A stretch of 64,000 nucleotides of DNA from the NCBI GenBank assembly GCA_037892935.1, contig JAYXKI010000003.1, positions 1,860,001 to 1,924,000 of the forward strand, in the 5' to 3' direction. Positions 47,262 through 58,553 of the stretch are shown in pieces. Both the position numbers and the translations under genes were made by a program. The notes under the pieces are model-generated. The model had not been told where the DNA came from and ran no database searches. It saw nothing but the letters and a program-made list of their open reading frames with translations. The stretch's first letter is position 1; each line of letters starts with the position of its first letter. Source of the stretch: Phlebopus portentosus. Lineage: Eukaryota > Basidiomycota > Agaricomycetes > Boletales > Boletinellaceae.

Positions 47262-48030
47262 AAATCCTTAGATCAATGGCTGTGTTATGTTATCGCTATG
47301 ATCCCTGCTGCGCAACTACGAAGAAAACAGATGTGCAATTATATTATCGTATTACTTGGCGGTTGGCGATCGCCCGATTTGTTCACTTTGTAATCCTCGA
47401 AAAATCTAGCGGGCATTCCAATGTGGGACCAATATTATGAATGAGTTGGGATTATTTATTACATAGGAAAACATAACAAGATAAGACAAGACAGCACATA
47501 AGACAGCACATTGTAAAGCTGGGAAAGCTTAGTTTCCAGTTCCTCAGGTGAAGAAACTCGAACAGCCATGGTGAGCTCAGTGGGCTGGTGCCGCGCATGC
47601 TTTGTGTCCTCTCCACACCGCCGACGATATAATATGGACCAGCTCCACGCATACGGGGCCCGTATAATCGTTGGGAATCCCGGATAAATAAACCATTCAT
47701 GGATGGAAACGACTAAATACCGAGTCGGTGAGTTAACGACCTTGATATCCACGAAAGAAGTAAAAGCGAGCATCTACTTGAAGCTGCCGGCAAACATGCA
47801 TATGTTCGGGTCGCTAGCTATAGCTAGTAGCGCCTTTTCCGTTGCCCCGTCGCTAATTTCTCCCTTTTCCTCTCACTCCTTCCCTATCAACCTCCACATT
47901 AGCAAAGAGCTCTTGCTCTGTCGGATTTTATTTATCCATCGACGCGTATTCAACCCCAAACTCGTGTGCAAGGCGTTCCGACGCGCTTCGCACTACCGAC
48001 ACTCCTTTACGGTTCATAACATTTGTGGTG
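47262..48030. other. Intergenic region
   Basis: 769 bp without a recognisable gene; the distal CT-rich half (about 47830-47990) is the likely promoter of the Ser-rich membrane protein. Confidence 0.5.
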
Positions 48031-49672
48031 ATGGCTCCTGGCTATGGGTTTGGTGAAGCCGCCTTGCAGAGACGGGCTCTCTTCGGCTGTATGTCTTCCT
48101 CATCGCTGTAGTAATCCTCTCTGACCTGCTTTCTCGTTGTACTTGAAGTGCTTCCCGACGGGTGAGTCTGACGCAAAACATGTGGCTCTTATAGACTTGT
48201 TCTTATGGAATTATTTAGCAACGACGCGACTTCGTCCTCAACAGATACAGCTACCGCTACAACTACTGGAGGCGGTGGTCTACTGGGCGGTTTGACAAGT
48301 GTCGTTGGAGGCGTGACGAGCGCATTGGGAGGCATTGGCGATGGGACAACCTCGAGGTAAGCATCCCTTGAGCATACTTCTGCGGCCATGCCGACTGCTC
48401 ATATAGCACTTCTTCCATTCGCAGCACTGTCTCATCCACTTCTTCATCTTCAAGCGCCGCCTCCGCCTCGACCACTTCCTCATCTTCCGACACTTCGTCT
48501 TCAACTATCTCTTCCTCCTCATCCGTAAGCACCTCTACCGCCTCCGCTACCCCTCCACCCGAATCGACAACGCAGCCTGTCTCGCAGAGCGAGGCGACGA
48601 CGACGTACCTTTCTACATCTGACAATCAGGTCGTTACGATCACTGCGACGCGCCAGGCGTCTGCTATCGTCACTTCGTCCGCTGAGTCGGAGTCGGCCAC
48701 TGCTGCAGGCTCGCAGAAGTCATTCCTGCAGAATAAACCACTTTCGGGCACGGTCTTCGCGCTTGTGGGGCTGATCGGCCTCGTCATTCTCATCCTCATA
48801 TCTACGTGGTTCGTCCGCCGTAAGCGCAGGAACCGCCTCGAGCGCGAGGCGGAGACGTTCCATGACGTCTGGCCTAGTGCTGACGCAGATGCGAACGAGA
48901 AGAGGGATCTGGCGCGCATGCCCTCGGACCGCACCGCCGCTCGAATACAGATAGTGACCAGGCGCTTATTGGCGGCGGCGGCGCCGGTAGTGGATACGGG
49001 CATCGGCAACAGTTGAGTGACGGCACAATCAAGCAGGGTCTGTCGTCTCCGCCGCTGCAGATGCAGATGCAACAAGGAAGCCCGGCTATGGGTATGGGTA
49101 TGAACACGTTCAACCCTCTGCCTGCTCCGCCTGGCTTGACGGGTGCACGTGCGGCTCCGCAACGGCAACAGCAACAGCAGCAGCAGCAGGGATATAGTGC
49201 ATACGAGAGCCCGTACGCCGCGTATCAGCAACCGGCGTATATGCCTCCGTCCCAGCTTCAGGCTCAGCAGCAACAGCAGCAGCAGGCGAATGTACAGCGC
49301 GCGCCGATGAACGGAAGTGCGTGGAGCGGTGGTACGACGTTCGGTGGGAATCAACAGTATCATGCAGGCGGGATGACACAGCCGAACGTCATGACTTCTA
49401 TCCCCAAGAGCAAGCTCAAGGATATGTAGGACGTAGCTCCGACGGATCAGCTGGCTCATCTTCGCCGACGAACCGAGGTCCGCCGTCTGTATTCGGGCAC
49501 AAGTCTTCTGGTTCCGGCTCGGGAACTGCAATAGGAACGGGAAGCGGAGGACAGACAGCGGAACGCCGTGCGCGCGTCGGCGAGTAGTGATGCGTATGGG
49601 GATTACGCGTTCGCGACAGGACCCGGACAGAACGGCTCACAGCCACGTAATCTGACCATCGCGAATGTTTAG
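48031..49672 (+). CDS. Ser/Thr-rich single-pass membrane protein (Mid2-like layout), frame broken at up to three places
   Basis: Exons 48031-48088, 48149-48161 (13 nt), 48219-48356 and 48407 onward. The N-terminal half is a Ser/Thr/Gly-rich, likely O-glycosylated ectodomain. One transmembrane helix (GTVFALVGLIGLVILILIST) is followed by a basic stop-transfer (RRKRRNR). The rest is a cytosolic tail rich in Gln, Gly and Pro with poly-Gln. Layout resembles Mid2/Wsc-type wall sensors and the many uncharacterised basidiomycete Ser-rich membrane proteins; I recognise no specific family. After the membrane helix the plausible coding frame jumps near 48905-48925, again near 49390, and again near 49570, ending SQPRNLTIANV at 49670-49672. 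Repeated one-base indels are more likely than a truly short protein. Confidence 0.6.
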
Positions 49673-50887
49673 CTGTATGCGCGCGTAAGTGAAGGTGGGG
49701 GCGAGACAAGACGAACAGCAAAGTCAAAGGGAGAGGTGATGTGAAGAAACGCTCGGAAGACCATAGACCGAAACAAAGAAAGCAAATCGCGTGAAAGGAT
49801 ACCCTCTGTACGATATACACCAAGCACCTTCACCACACATTTTTTCATCTGTGCTCTATTTACACAACCGACCTCTAGTTCAGATCAGTTTAATTCGCGC
49901 GTGCCCAGTCAATGTTCTTTCGTTCTTCATCTTCCCTTCCCTCTGCTTCGTGCTTTCAACTTTCAACTTGTTGCTCGTCCTCTCCCGGTGCTTGCTTCCG
50001 TGCTGACTAGCATCTCTTTTCCCTTTTCTGTGAATAACCCGATTCCTGGTGCGTTGGGTATATTCTGACCATTTTACCTTCTTGACTCTCCTTTATTCTC
50101 GTCATTTTCAAACAACTTGCTCTGCCATTTTGCTTTCTTTCTCTTCACTGTGCATCGAAGTCACACAACCCTTTCTATCCGTTTGGACTGTACATATATA
50201 GTCTTCTTCCTTTTAGTACTCACCACTTTCTCTTGCCCTCACCATCCACTTACCCTTCAACTTTTCATCCTTCCAATTTTTCTATTTTTTTATCACACCC
50301 TAGTGTGGACTATACATATTTACATACGTCCCGGTAGCGTAGTCGCGTAGTCGCCTCCCCAACTGACCAGCCATGGCGCTAGCGTCAGCCGACAGAGCAA
50401 AGTAAAGCTTGTATAAAACAGTTGGCTTCGGTTTACTTTGATAGTTTCTGCGGTGCGCACGCGTCCGTTCGGTACAAGGTCAAGAAAAAGGTACCACCTT
50501 AGACAACGTCGGCACATCGCAGGCTTTCGTTGCTGTCACTCACTTAGGTGTGGATCATTCTGAGAGGTAAGTGATATCAACGTAAACGCGTTGAGTGCTT
50601 TACGGTCTGAGAAAAGTTGTTCAGATTCGAGCGCAGTATCTAAGAAGCTGCACAGAATGGAAGGAGATTGATTACAATTGACGGCGGTGTCTATGATACG
50701 AATGACGAGAATGCTATAAAAAAAGTAAAGGAAAGAATAAAGACAAGTTATGTACATATAACCATCCCAAAACAAAGAATCCCTTCATGAAAATATCGAA
50801 TATCCACGTAGGCATGAATAAACATGACGACGTCCGAATCGTAATCATAAATCTAAGTAATCCGGAGAGCACCGATAAACTTCTGTT
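49673..50887. other. Convergent intergenic region
   Basis: 1.2 kb, pyrimidine-rich on the plus strand (about 49900-50290). No gene or RNA recognised; open frames are short. Confidence 0.5.
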
Positions 50888-52719
50888 CATTCGAACGAGA
50901 GTTCCTTAAGGAGCAGCTCGTTGACGTACTCCGGGTTGTCCAGATATACTGTATGCATGAATGACAGACAGACATGTCAGTAAGACAAGAACTTAGAGAC
51001 AGACACCAGGAAGCAATTAAAAGACAGGATTACTACTGACCGTGATGCCCGGCCCTCTCAGCGACGTACATCTTGGCGTCATAGTTACCTGCGGCTTGTA
51101 GACGTTCTATAGACTGCAAACCGCCCAGTGGGTCCATCCAGTCGTGCTCACCATCTATTAAAAAAGTACGCCTTTGAGAGTCTGTTTGAAGAGCGGAATA
51201 TGTATCTATACTCACAGACGAATCGAACAGGCATATTGAGCGCATGTACGCGATCGACGAGTGGCTTACGCGCCATAGCGAAGGGCGCGAGAATGTGTGC
51301 TAATATTTATTAGTCGATGAGTAAGATCTGACAAAACAGGAAGAAGGAAAAAAACGCACAGATACAATATTCCCCTGAACCCTTGGCGAGAGTGATGTTC
51401 AGAATGTAATCATGCAGATTACGCGTCTCTTCTTCTGTCAGGCCTGAGAAACGACGTGAAGAATACTGCCAAACAATGAATCCAAGCGAATCAGTCAGAA
51501 ACAATCAAATATATCTGGGGAAACCAGGAGACAATACTAACCTTGCCGACAAGCATAGGCCCAAAGACAGTCAATCCCCTAAGAATCTGGAACGGACTCC
51601 AACCGTCTTCCCAGAGGTACGTGAAGAATCGCCTAGTCAACGATTCGTTCTGCTTTTTCCGTCGTTGCTCATCATGCGCCGCTTTCACTTGTTCATCGGA
51701 GGCGGGTTCGAGTGGTTGAGAACGTCTCCATCTGGAGAAACGTCTCCTCCCTTCCGTCTTCTTGCCCGTTTCTCCACTACCAGTATCCGCGTTCACAGGT
51801 GCAGTCATAACGCTGGCTTGGTCATCACTGAGCTCCCGACTAGGCTGGGCAGCTTCACGATCCCCAAGAACACCAGCAGGGCTCAGCAATATAAGTTTCG
51901 CAACGCGCTCTGGGTGTCTCTCTGCATACGCCATTGCGAGATACCCACCGAGGGAGTGCCCCACGAGCGTCATACGCTCCAGCCCTTCCTTGGCACGCCA
52001 TTCCTCCAGAGCGTCGAGGAAGAAGTCCTCTGCTTGCTTGACGCGCGAGGAGACGTCTGTGCGTTCTGCGCGAACGACGAAAGGAACACGCGCGGAGCGG
52101 CCCATGCCCAGCCAGTCGTGTGAGTAGACTGGTGAGTTGCTGCGTGCGACCCAGGTGGCGAGCGCGGGGTAGTTGCGGAAGTAGAAACCATGTCCTACAG
52201 GAAGGGTACGAACATGCACGTCAGGATTAAGTTCATGAAATGTGATAAGAGAGGGGAATGCGACAAACCTGCACCGAACCCGTGAAGGAAGACCGCAGGA
52301 GGTGCTTTAGATGAAGATGAAGGGGACGTGTGTTTGATAGAGAACACGTTAAGGAATCGTTTGGGCGAGGAGAGGGTTACACGCGAAGACGTGCCGACCA
52401 CGGGCAGGTCTGTATTCTGTCGAGGCCAACTCGGGGACTGGAAGAACGGCAGCATCCTGACAAGAAAGCAAGTCTCATTAGAATACGATAGCGTATACGT
52501 GCGGATAGACTTCTAGATATCCACGAACCTCAATAACCTCTCCTCACTCGCCGCGCTCTCCTTATTCCCCACCGCCCACCAGCTCTTCACGCTCGACAAG
52601 AAGGTCGACGGAATCTCCCTGGCAGGCGGGAGATGTTTCGCCTTGGCCTTCTCCACAGTCGTCGCAGCATCGATGACCGTCCCAGCACCGGTGGGCAAAC
52701 GAACGGACTCAGCTTCCAT
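50888..52719 (-). CDS. Alpha/beta hydrolase of the CLD1/ABHD4-ABHD5 family, with a one-base break in the last exon
   Basis: Exons 52719-52529, 52456-52269, 52194-51542, 51465-51360, 51299-51216, 51154-51041, 50948-50888 give about 465 residues. The oxyanion HG motif is VFLHGFGAG. The nucleophile elbow GHSLGGYLAMAYAERHPERV has the catalytic Ser. The acid region is VRFVYGEHDWMDP, and the last His lies in the H-x4-D motif HHVYLD. That H-x4-D motif is typical of ABHD5, yeast Ict1 and the cardiolipin deacylase Cld1. Function in phospholipid remodelling, probably at lipid droplets or mitochondria, is inferred. A basic linker (GRRRFSRWRRSQP) is inserted in the cap region. The frame after VYL needs one extra base near 50940 to reach the conserved end DNPEYVNELLLKEL. 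Confidence 0.86.
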
Positions 52720-53215
52720 GAGCCTCCTGAGAAACGAGGGTAGGTCGACACGGACACGCCTGAACGTCCACCGCACTGTGGCTAATTATTGTTGCTGTTT
52801 GAGAGAAAGCAGGGATGAGATGGTTGTGGTGAATGGCAAAGAAGTGAAATATAAAGATATTATATTTATTTGCCATGGCAAGTGCTTACGGACGAGTGGA
52901 CTTACGCAGCCTGCGCTCGTTGCCGGACATCTGCGTCGTCACTCCGGCACGGGCCTGTTCCCGCGTCGGCATCAAATATTTTGCAAAATGAATTCAAAGC
53001 AGCATGAAAACGATCAATATTATTATGTTCCACACAGCAAGCGTATCAAGAACAACAGCACAAAATAATAAAATGCCAAAACAAAATGATCAAAAACACG
53101 ACACATGAAAACAAGGCTACAGATACAGTACAGTACAGCATCGCATCGACATTACTCAGACCAAAAACCATCAAGGCTTACTATGCTGTGCAAATTATCG
53201 GGACTGCCGAGCCAG
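52720..53215. other. Intergenic region
   Basis: About 500 bp, AT-rich near 52850-53110. No gene recognised. Confidence 0.5.
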
Positions 53216-54763
53216 TCAGCGCGACAACCGACTGTGCAATGGTCCGTAGTTCGGTCCATAGCTTTCGCCGGCCTTACGTTCCATAATCTCGCGTAGAGGG
53301 CCAAGAAGACGTGTGAATGCAGCTGCATCAAGTGCAGCAACCTTGAGTTTCGGTGCGGATGGATCTCTGCGATGCACTGCGCTGACTGTCGCTGCACGAG
53401 GTGCGCGACGAAGGAGAGCCAGTTCTGAAAACAAGCGCGTTAAAACGAGACTAGAGAATGTACGAGCAGAATGCATACCTCCGAAATATTCACCCTTCCT
53501 GAGGTGCCCGACTTCGCGTTCTCCTTCTTCCCCAGGGATCTTCTTTGTAACAACAGCTTCACCCTCTTCGACAAGAAAAAACGAATCGCCAATGTCGCCC
53601 TGCTTGACTACCTTGTCACCGTCAAGGTACACTTTCGACGTCAAAGCGTCCGCAATCTTGCTCCTTTCTTCAGCAGAAAGCGAAGAAAGTAACGGTACGG
53701 TTGATAAGAAGTGCTCGTACATCGTACGTCGTCTGTGTGCTGCCTTGAGGATGATCGTACGGAACGTAATGCGGTCAACGCGCCACAGCGTTGAAGGCTC
53801 AATAGACATTACAGTCGCCGCACGCGGATGACCGTACATCAGAGCGAGCTCGCCAAACGACGCGCCAGGGGGACATTCAGCGACTTTGCGTCCAAACTCT
53901 GGATGATATCCCGGAGCCACAAACTTGTCAGCAGCACCATTTCCACCCGACTTGTCTGAAGCGTCGTGCGCGGTGACTGCAGGTGGCGGAGGCGCATCCT
54001 GTCGGATATAACAATACAACAACCCGCTCTCGACAACGTAGAAGTACTCTCCCTCGTCGCCCTGGCGAATGACGACTTCCTGCGCAGGGACCTTGATTTC
54101 CTGCATCGCATTCAACACGCCCGTCTCCTGCTCCTCATCAAGGTCACGAAAAATGAAGTTCTTCGCAATAGACTGCTTAATCCGAGCGAGTTGCTCAGGC
54201 GTCTTCGAGAAGACCGGTGTGGGCTCGTTCGTGTCACTATCGACCATGATCGACTCGGCGCTTACAGAGGTGCGGCGCGCAAGGATAGTCGCAGACGGCT
54301 GTAAGAAGTCACCCGGATGTGGGGTGGGCGCATGGTAGTCGTACGACGTGGGCGAGAAGCCAGACACAGGTGACACAGGATCAATCTGCAAGGTCGGCGG
54401 GGGCGGAGCGGCATGATGATGCGAATTGGACAACAACGCGTTCCCAGGTACGTTCAGAGTCCCAAACGGGCTGTTCGTCGCAGGTATAGACGGCCTGTGC
54501 GTAGGGAAGGAATGCCGGTGCGCAGGGGAGAAGGGCGAGACGCCCGTGTCCACGCCGAGCGGCGCATCAACGTACAGTTCTGCTGGCAGATCGCGCGCCG
54601 CCGCCGACGTTCGTCGAGAAAGCACATCCCTCATCCGTGCACGCTGCTCTTCAAGCCTCGTCTGGAACCAATTCGCACAGAACTGTAAAGCATCCTTTGG
54701 TTGTACGCGATTTGCGTCGCGCGTGAGGTCTGCGACGAGCGAGTCGAACGTCGACATGGTCAT
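53216..54763 (-). CDS. cAMP-dependent protein kinase regulatory subunit
   Basis: Two exons, 54763-53479 and 53424-53216, give 497 residues. The N-terminal dimerisation/docking region (FDSLVADLTRDANRVQPKDA) precedes a long disordered linker. Then comes the inhibitor site RRTSVSAES, where the Ser makes it an RII-type, autophosphorylated site. Two cyclic-nucleotide domains follow, each with a phosphate-binding cassette: FGELALMYGHPRAATV and YFGELALLRRAPRAATV. It holds PKA catalytic subunits inactive until cAMP binds; this is the Bcy1/PkaR equivalent. The 54-nt intron (53425-53478) is stop-free and in frame. Without splicing, 18 residues would be inserted inside the second cassette. Confidence 0.95.
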   Translation of the reverse strand: MTMSTFDSLVADLTRDANRVQPKDALQFCANWFQTRLEEQRARMRDVLSRRTSAAARDLPAELYVDAPLGVDTGVSPFSPAHRHSFPTHRPSIPATNSPFGTLNVPGNALLSNSHHHAAPPPPTLQIDPVSPVSGFSPTSYDYHAPTPHPGDFLQPSATILARRTSVSAESIMVDSDTNEPTPVFSKTPEQLARIKQSIAKNFIFRDLDEEQETGVLNAMQEIKVPAQEVVIRQGDEGEYFYVVESGLLYCYIRQDAPPPPAVTAHDASDKSGGNGAADKFVAPGYHPEFGRKVAECPPGASFGELALMYGHPRAATVMSIEPSTLWRVDRITFRTIILKAAHRRRTMYEHFLSTVPLLSSLSAEERSKIADALTSKVYLDGDKVVKQGDIGDSFFLVEEGEAVVTKKIPGEEGEREVGHLRKGEYFGGMHSARTFSSLVLTRLFSELALLRRAPRAATVSAVHRRDPSAPKLKVAALDAAAFTRLLGPLREIMERKAGESYGPNYGPLHSRLSR

Positions 54764-55216
54764 TCTGACTTGACAGCTCAAGCTGTCCGGGCTGAATCCA
54801 AGCAGGACAATGCTTGAAAGGAAACAAGAAGCTCCTTTTATAAGGAGAAAGGGCGGAGAATGGAGGAAAAAAGGAAATAAAGAAAGAGCGTTTGTTCGAT
54901 GGATTTGGTGGTTAGAGTAGAGTAGAGTAGCACCTAATCCGCACGTGGCTTGAAAATGACTAGAATTGAATGAATGAAAAAACCATCTCAGCTCCCTTCA
55001 CCTGCATTGTTCAAGGTGGCTCTGCGATACTTCAGAGCCTCCAGCGCATTTCGCCAATCATGTATTTCGTTTCTCTTGTCCAGAAAACAATGAGAACTAC
55101 AACAACAATACAAATCTCCCATGCACTAGCGAACATACCAAAAGATGCATTTTACACAGCACACATAGATAACACGGCGAAACCAAGCAGCGAAACCAAG
55201 CAGGAAACTTTGATGC
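54764..55216. other. Intergenic region with short tandem repeat
   Basis: About 450 bp holding the PKA regulatory-subunit promoter and the 3' flank of the RBR gene. A small tandem AGAGT array lies at about 54913-54930. Confidence 0.5.
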
Positions 55217-58015
55217 CTACAGTCCAATACCTCCGTGAGCCCTTACCATATGGTCATATACCTCTCCTGACAGCCGGAACGTTTCCAAGCACTCCCAACA
55301 AATATGCGCACTGCAACTTGCACACGTCAGATGGTTGCACCCCGCGACCTTCTCGATGTTCGCCGAACAACTCGGGCATCTCTTCACATTGTGCTGCTCG
55401 CGCCATTCATTAAACAATCGTTCGCCGAGCTCGTTGGTAACCGCACATTCCACGCCGTCGTGCTGCACTTTGTGACAAGACGGACAGATGGATACGAGGC
55501 AGCTCGGGCATTGGCGGATCGTCCCCGGTGCGCCGCGATAGACTTGCGGACAGTCGGGCGTCGGGCAGTAGTGAAACTCCTGCGGCCGCATCTGGATGTA
55601 CGCGAAGAAGCTCGCTTCGGCGAGTCTGACGAACTGCTCCTTCTGAAGGAAGCGTTGGCAGATGGAGAGGGGAAGCAGCTCCGTACAGCGGTTATCGTCG
55701 CCGAGGCATTTCAGAGGGAAGGATCTGCTGTTGTAGGCGGAAAGCATATATCGAACAAGACAATCCTTGCAGACTCCGTGTCCACAGTCTAAGGATATGG
55801 CATTGGTTAAGCTGTCCAAACAGACTGGACACCTTCCGGCTTCCGGCTTGCGGTCCCGGTATCTCTTAACCGATATGGAGCCTGATTGACTGCTTAAATA
55901 TCGGATGACCCAGCGGAACTGCTCCTCAGTACCACGGATGATCAATTGCCGGGTCTCGAAGTCTATTGAAGCATTGTCCTCTCCGACTCTCTGGCGAATA
56001 TCGTCCAAGCTGTTAAAAAGCAGCTTCATCAGGACTTTTCCCGACAATGGAAGTGCAAAGCGTCGTGCGGTCCGCCGACGTCTAAGCTCGTCAAGAAGGA
56101 CCTGTTTCGCCTCAGCTCTACCATTGTCACTACCCCATATTCTAACTATACACCGCATTCCAAGAGGACGAATATGCGTACGAGTCTGCTTCGCTACGGA
56201 GTCTGCGAATGCGTTCCCCCGGAAGGTGGAAAAAAAATTGTCCCAGACGGGCTTTCCCTTTTCCATGAGCGTCTCGCCACCAATGAGCCGTTCAAGCGGC
56301 GCCTTCACTCGTTTTAAGCTATCCAGATGGGATGCGTTGATTTCTATCTCGATAGGAGTAATCTGGCCGATGCTTAGCTGGACACCAGGTTGTCCTCTGG
56401 CAAAACTTGAGAGCCGAGTGAGCTCAGCGCTCAAGGCATCGTATATGGGACGAGGGATTTTATAAACCATTTTGTGCAGATGCTGCAAGTAAATCCTTTC
56501 ACGTCCCAGAAATGCGAAGCGTCGCCCGTCCAAGGCTCTACAAGCTGCGGCAGCACCCTCAGGATGCGAGAACCGCGCGATACCACGCATCCGCCCGTTC
56601 ATCGGCAGAGAGCGAGAGAAATCTAAACTGATAAGGTGGCCGTACTCTTCAAAAATCTTCTGCAATACGTTCGTCGCGTCTGCCAGAGATCTGTACAGGC
56701 ATTTCTGGAGCAGCACGTCACCCGCAACGGGTTTACCTTTCCCTTGCCCACCAAAGCCACGTATGTTCTTTTCTGTGGTCTGAAAGGGAAGACCTTCAAA
56801 CTTGACTGTGAACGTGCCTATTCTAGGGATAGTATTGTGCATCTGCGCCGTGACGGTGTTGTTCTTATACGTTGAGCCATGCATAGTGTTTACGATCTTT
56901 TCGGCGTGCTCGAGAGACTCGTATCCGGCGTATGCTACGATTCCGGGAGCTGGAATATCGACGCGGACTCTACATGCGACCAGTGTTCCATCGTCTCGAT
57001 CCTGATATGGATAATATAGCCTCGCTGATATCTTCGTAGAGAATAGCTCGGCACCGTTAAGTGATGCAACAGCTAACGCTGCTTGAGCATGTTCTGCGTA
57101 CTCCAATTTCGCTGAACCCTTTGAACGTACTTGCTTACATTCTACAGATAACAATTCGCCAAAGGTTTCGCCAAGGTTTCGCACAGCAGATTCTGATATG
57201 CTTTCGGGCAGGTCGCCTAACGTGACGATATTAGGTTCAAAAACAGTGGAAACGTTAAGAACCTGTAGTCCTTTGCCGAATGTTACGCGCGTTGATTTTA
57301 GCAATGTTAAAATTATCCGGTCAGGTCCTGAGGATAGTTTGCTCGGCAGTGGTTTTGTTCTCGTAAACGAATGTGTGCGACTTGGGCATATCACGGCAGG
57401 ATCCTAAGGTAATGTCAAAACACTTTCTTTCAAATCGAATCCCAGTCCTTGATACGAAATAGAAAGATGGCATCCGGGCATTACTCACGTTAACTAAGTT
57501 TGATACTTCCACGCAGCTAGGTGTAGAAACATTGTTACTATTTGCCTGTATTGGCTCTTTTGACTATTGGGGCAGCGAGGATATTAAATTTGATGAAGGT
57601 ATTGACATAGACGATACTTGATATGACATACGTTAATATCGGAGAGGAGAAATGACGCGGCGTTACGATGGGTATTATTGTTGCATAATCCAAGGAGACA
57701 AAAGAGGCAATCATTCTTGAAAGGAGGCTTGTTGTCAATCCGGACGCTCTGCTCCGAATGTTGTTTAGCAGTCGGTTCCACTGGAGGTTTAGTATCGCGT
57801 GGATCAGAAGAAACGCTGGAACTCGTCTGGAAGCAAACCACTATGAATGAATGACGTGCAACGATAAATGTTCAAATCGAAATGCATACACAATCGTGTC
57901 GGCTCTCACGCCTGGGCGATGGATGTGCATGCTTGAATTTGCAATTATCGCCTTGCGTGCAGTTTCCTCGCTGCCATTTCCAACAATACCCCTTCACGCG
58001 CTTCTCCATCTGCAT
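55217..58015 (-). CDS. RBR-type E3 ubiquitin ligase with N-terminal CCCH zinc finger and RRM-like domains
   Basis: Exons 58015-57910, 57840-57632, 57563-57489 and 57403-55217 give 858 residues in phase. Residues 11-29 form a CCCH finger (CWKWQRGNCTQGDNCKFKH). A second Cys/His cluster (CLFCLLGLCNNNTH) lies at about 85-100. Two RRM-like folds follow: NIVTLGDLPESISESAVRNL onward, and GTFTVKFEGLPFQTTEKNI to MRGIARFSHPEGAAAACRAL. The last 200 residues are RING1 (CPVCLDSLTNAISLDCGHGV), IBR (CPTPDCPQVY..CPSCLVSICPSC) and RING2 (CPSCSANIEKVAGCNHLTC). In RING2 the Cys of GCNH corresponds to the catalytic Cys of parkin-type ligases. RNA binding plus ubiquitin transfer is inferred from domains. It is divergent from HMP1. 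Confidence 0.9.
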
Positions 58016-58553
58016 AGAGCGTTGAGACTCACAGTTGCGCCAAGAGAGTACGTTGTGTGCAGCACAAGTTTTGAGTCGCACACAGTCGGATCACGTGAAC
58101 CTCGTCATGCGAATATCAATCCCTTCAAGTTTAGTTTACCTTCATTCTGACCCCATAGCTGAGCTGGACGAGTCTTCTTCAACATCAAAGCGACTGTAAT
58201 CTCAATCTCAAACAAAAACATATTTAAATAATGCATACTTCACTTCACATCTCGTGACCTTTACTGAAGCTCGGAATCGGAATATTGATCGGGACGGCCC
58301 CCGCCCGCAATAATCACTGCATTGTGGTGTGGCCTAGAGGTCTACTCAACTCACTCCACTGCACCAACATTTTGCCGCCATACAAGGAACTTCCGCTCCG
58401 AGTCAATCTCCTGTGACGTTCCTGACATCATCGGTTGCGTAGTTCCTTGGCTCTATGTCTCAGTACCCTATAAAATGGATTCAACCGTCAGCATATTAAT
58501 CGACAACTTCAAAACATTTACATCGTCTATCAGTTATCACTTCAAATCTCAAT
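58016..58553. promoter_or_regulatory. Shared divergent promoter region, RBR ligase / HMP1
   Basis: 538 bp between start codons. Contains the HMP1 TATA box (separate entry). The RBR start could also lie upstream of 58015 if a short extra 5' exon exists. Confidence 0.45.
58469..58475 (+). promoter_or_regulatory. TATA box of the HMP1-like gene
   Basis: TATAAAA lies 79-85 bp upstream of the HMP1 start codon, a good position for a strongly or stress-expressed fungal gene. Confidence 0.6.
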
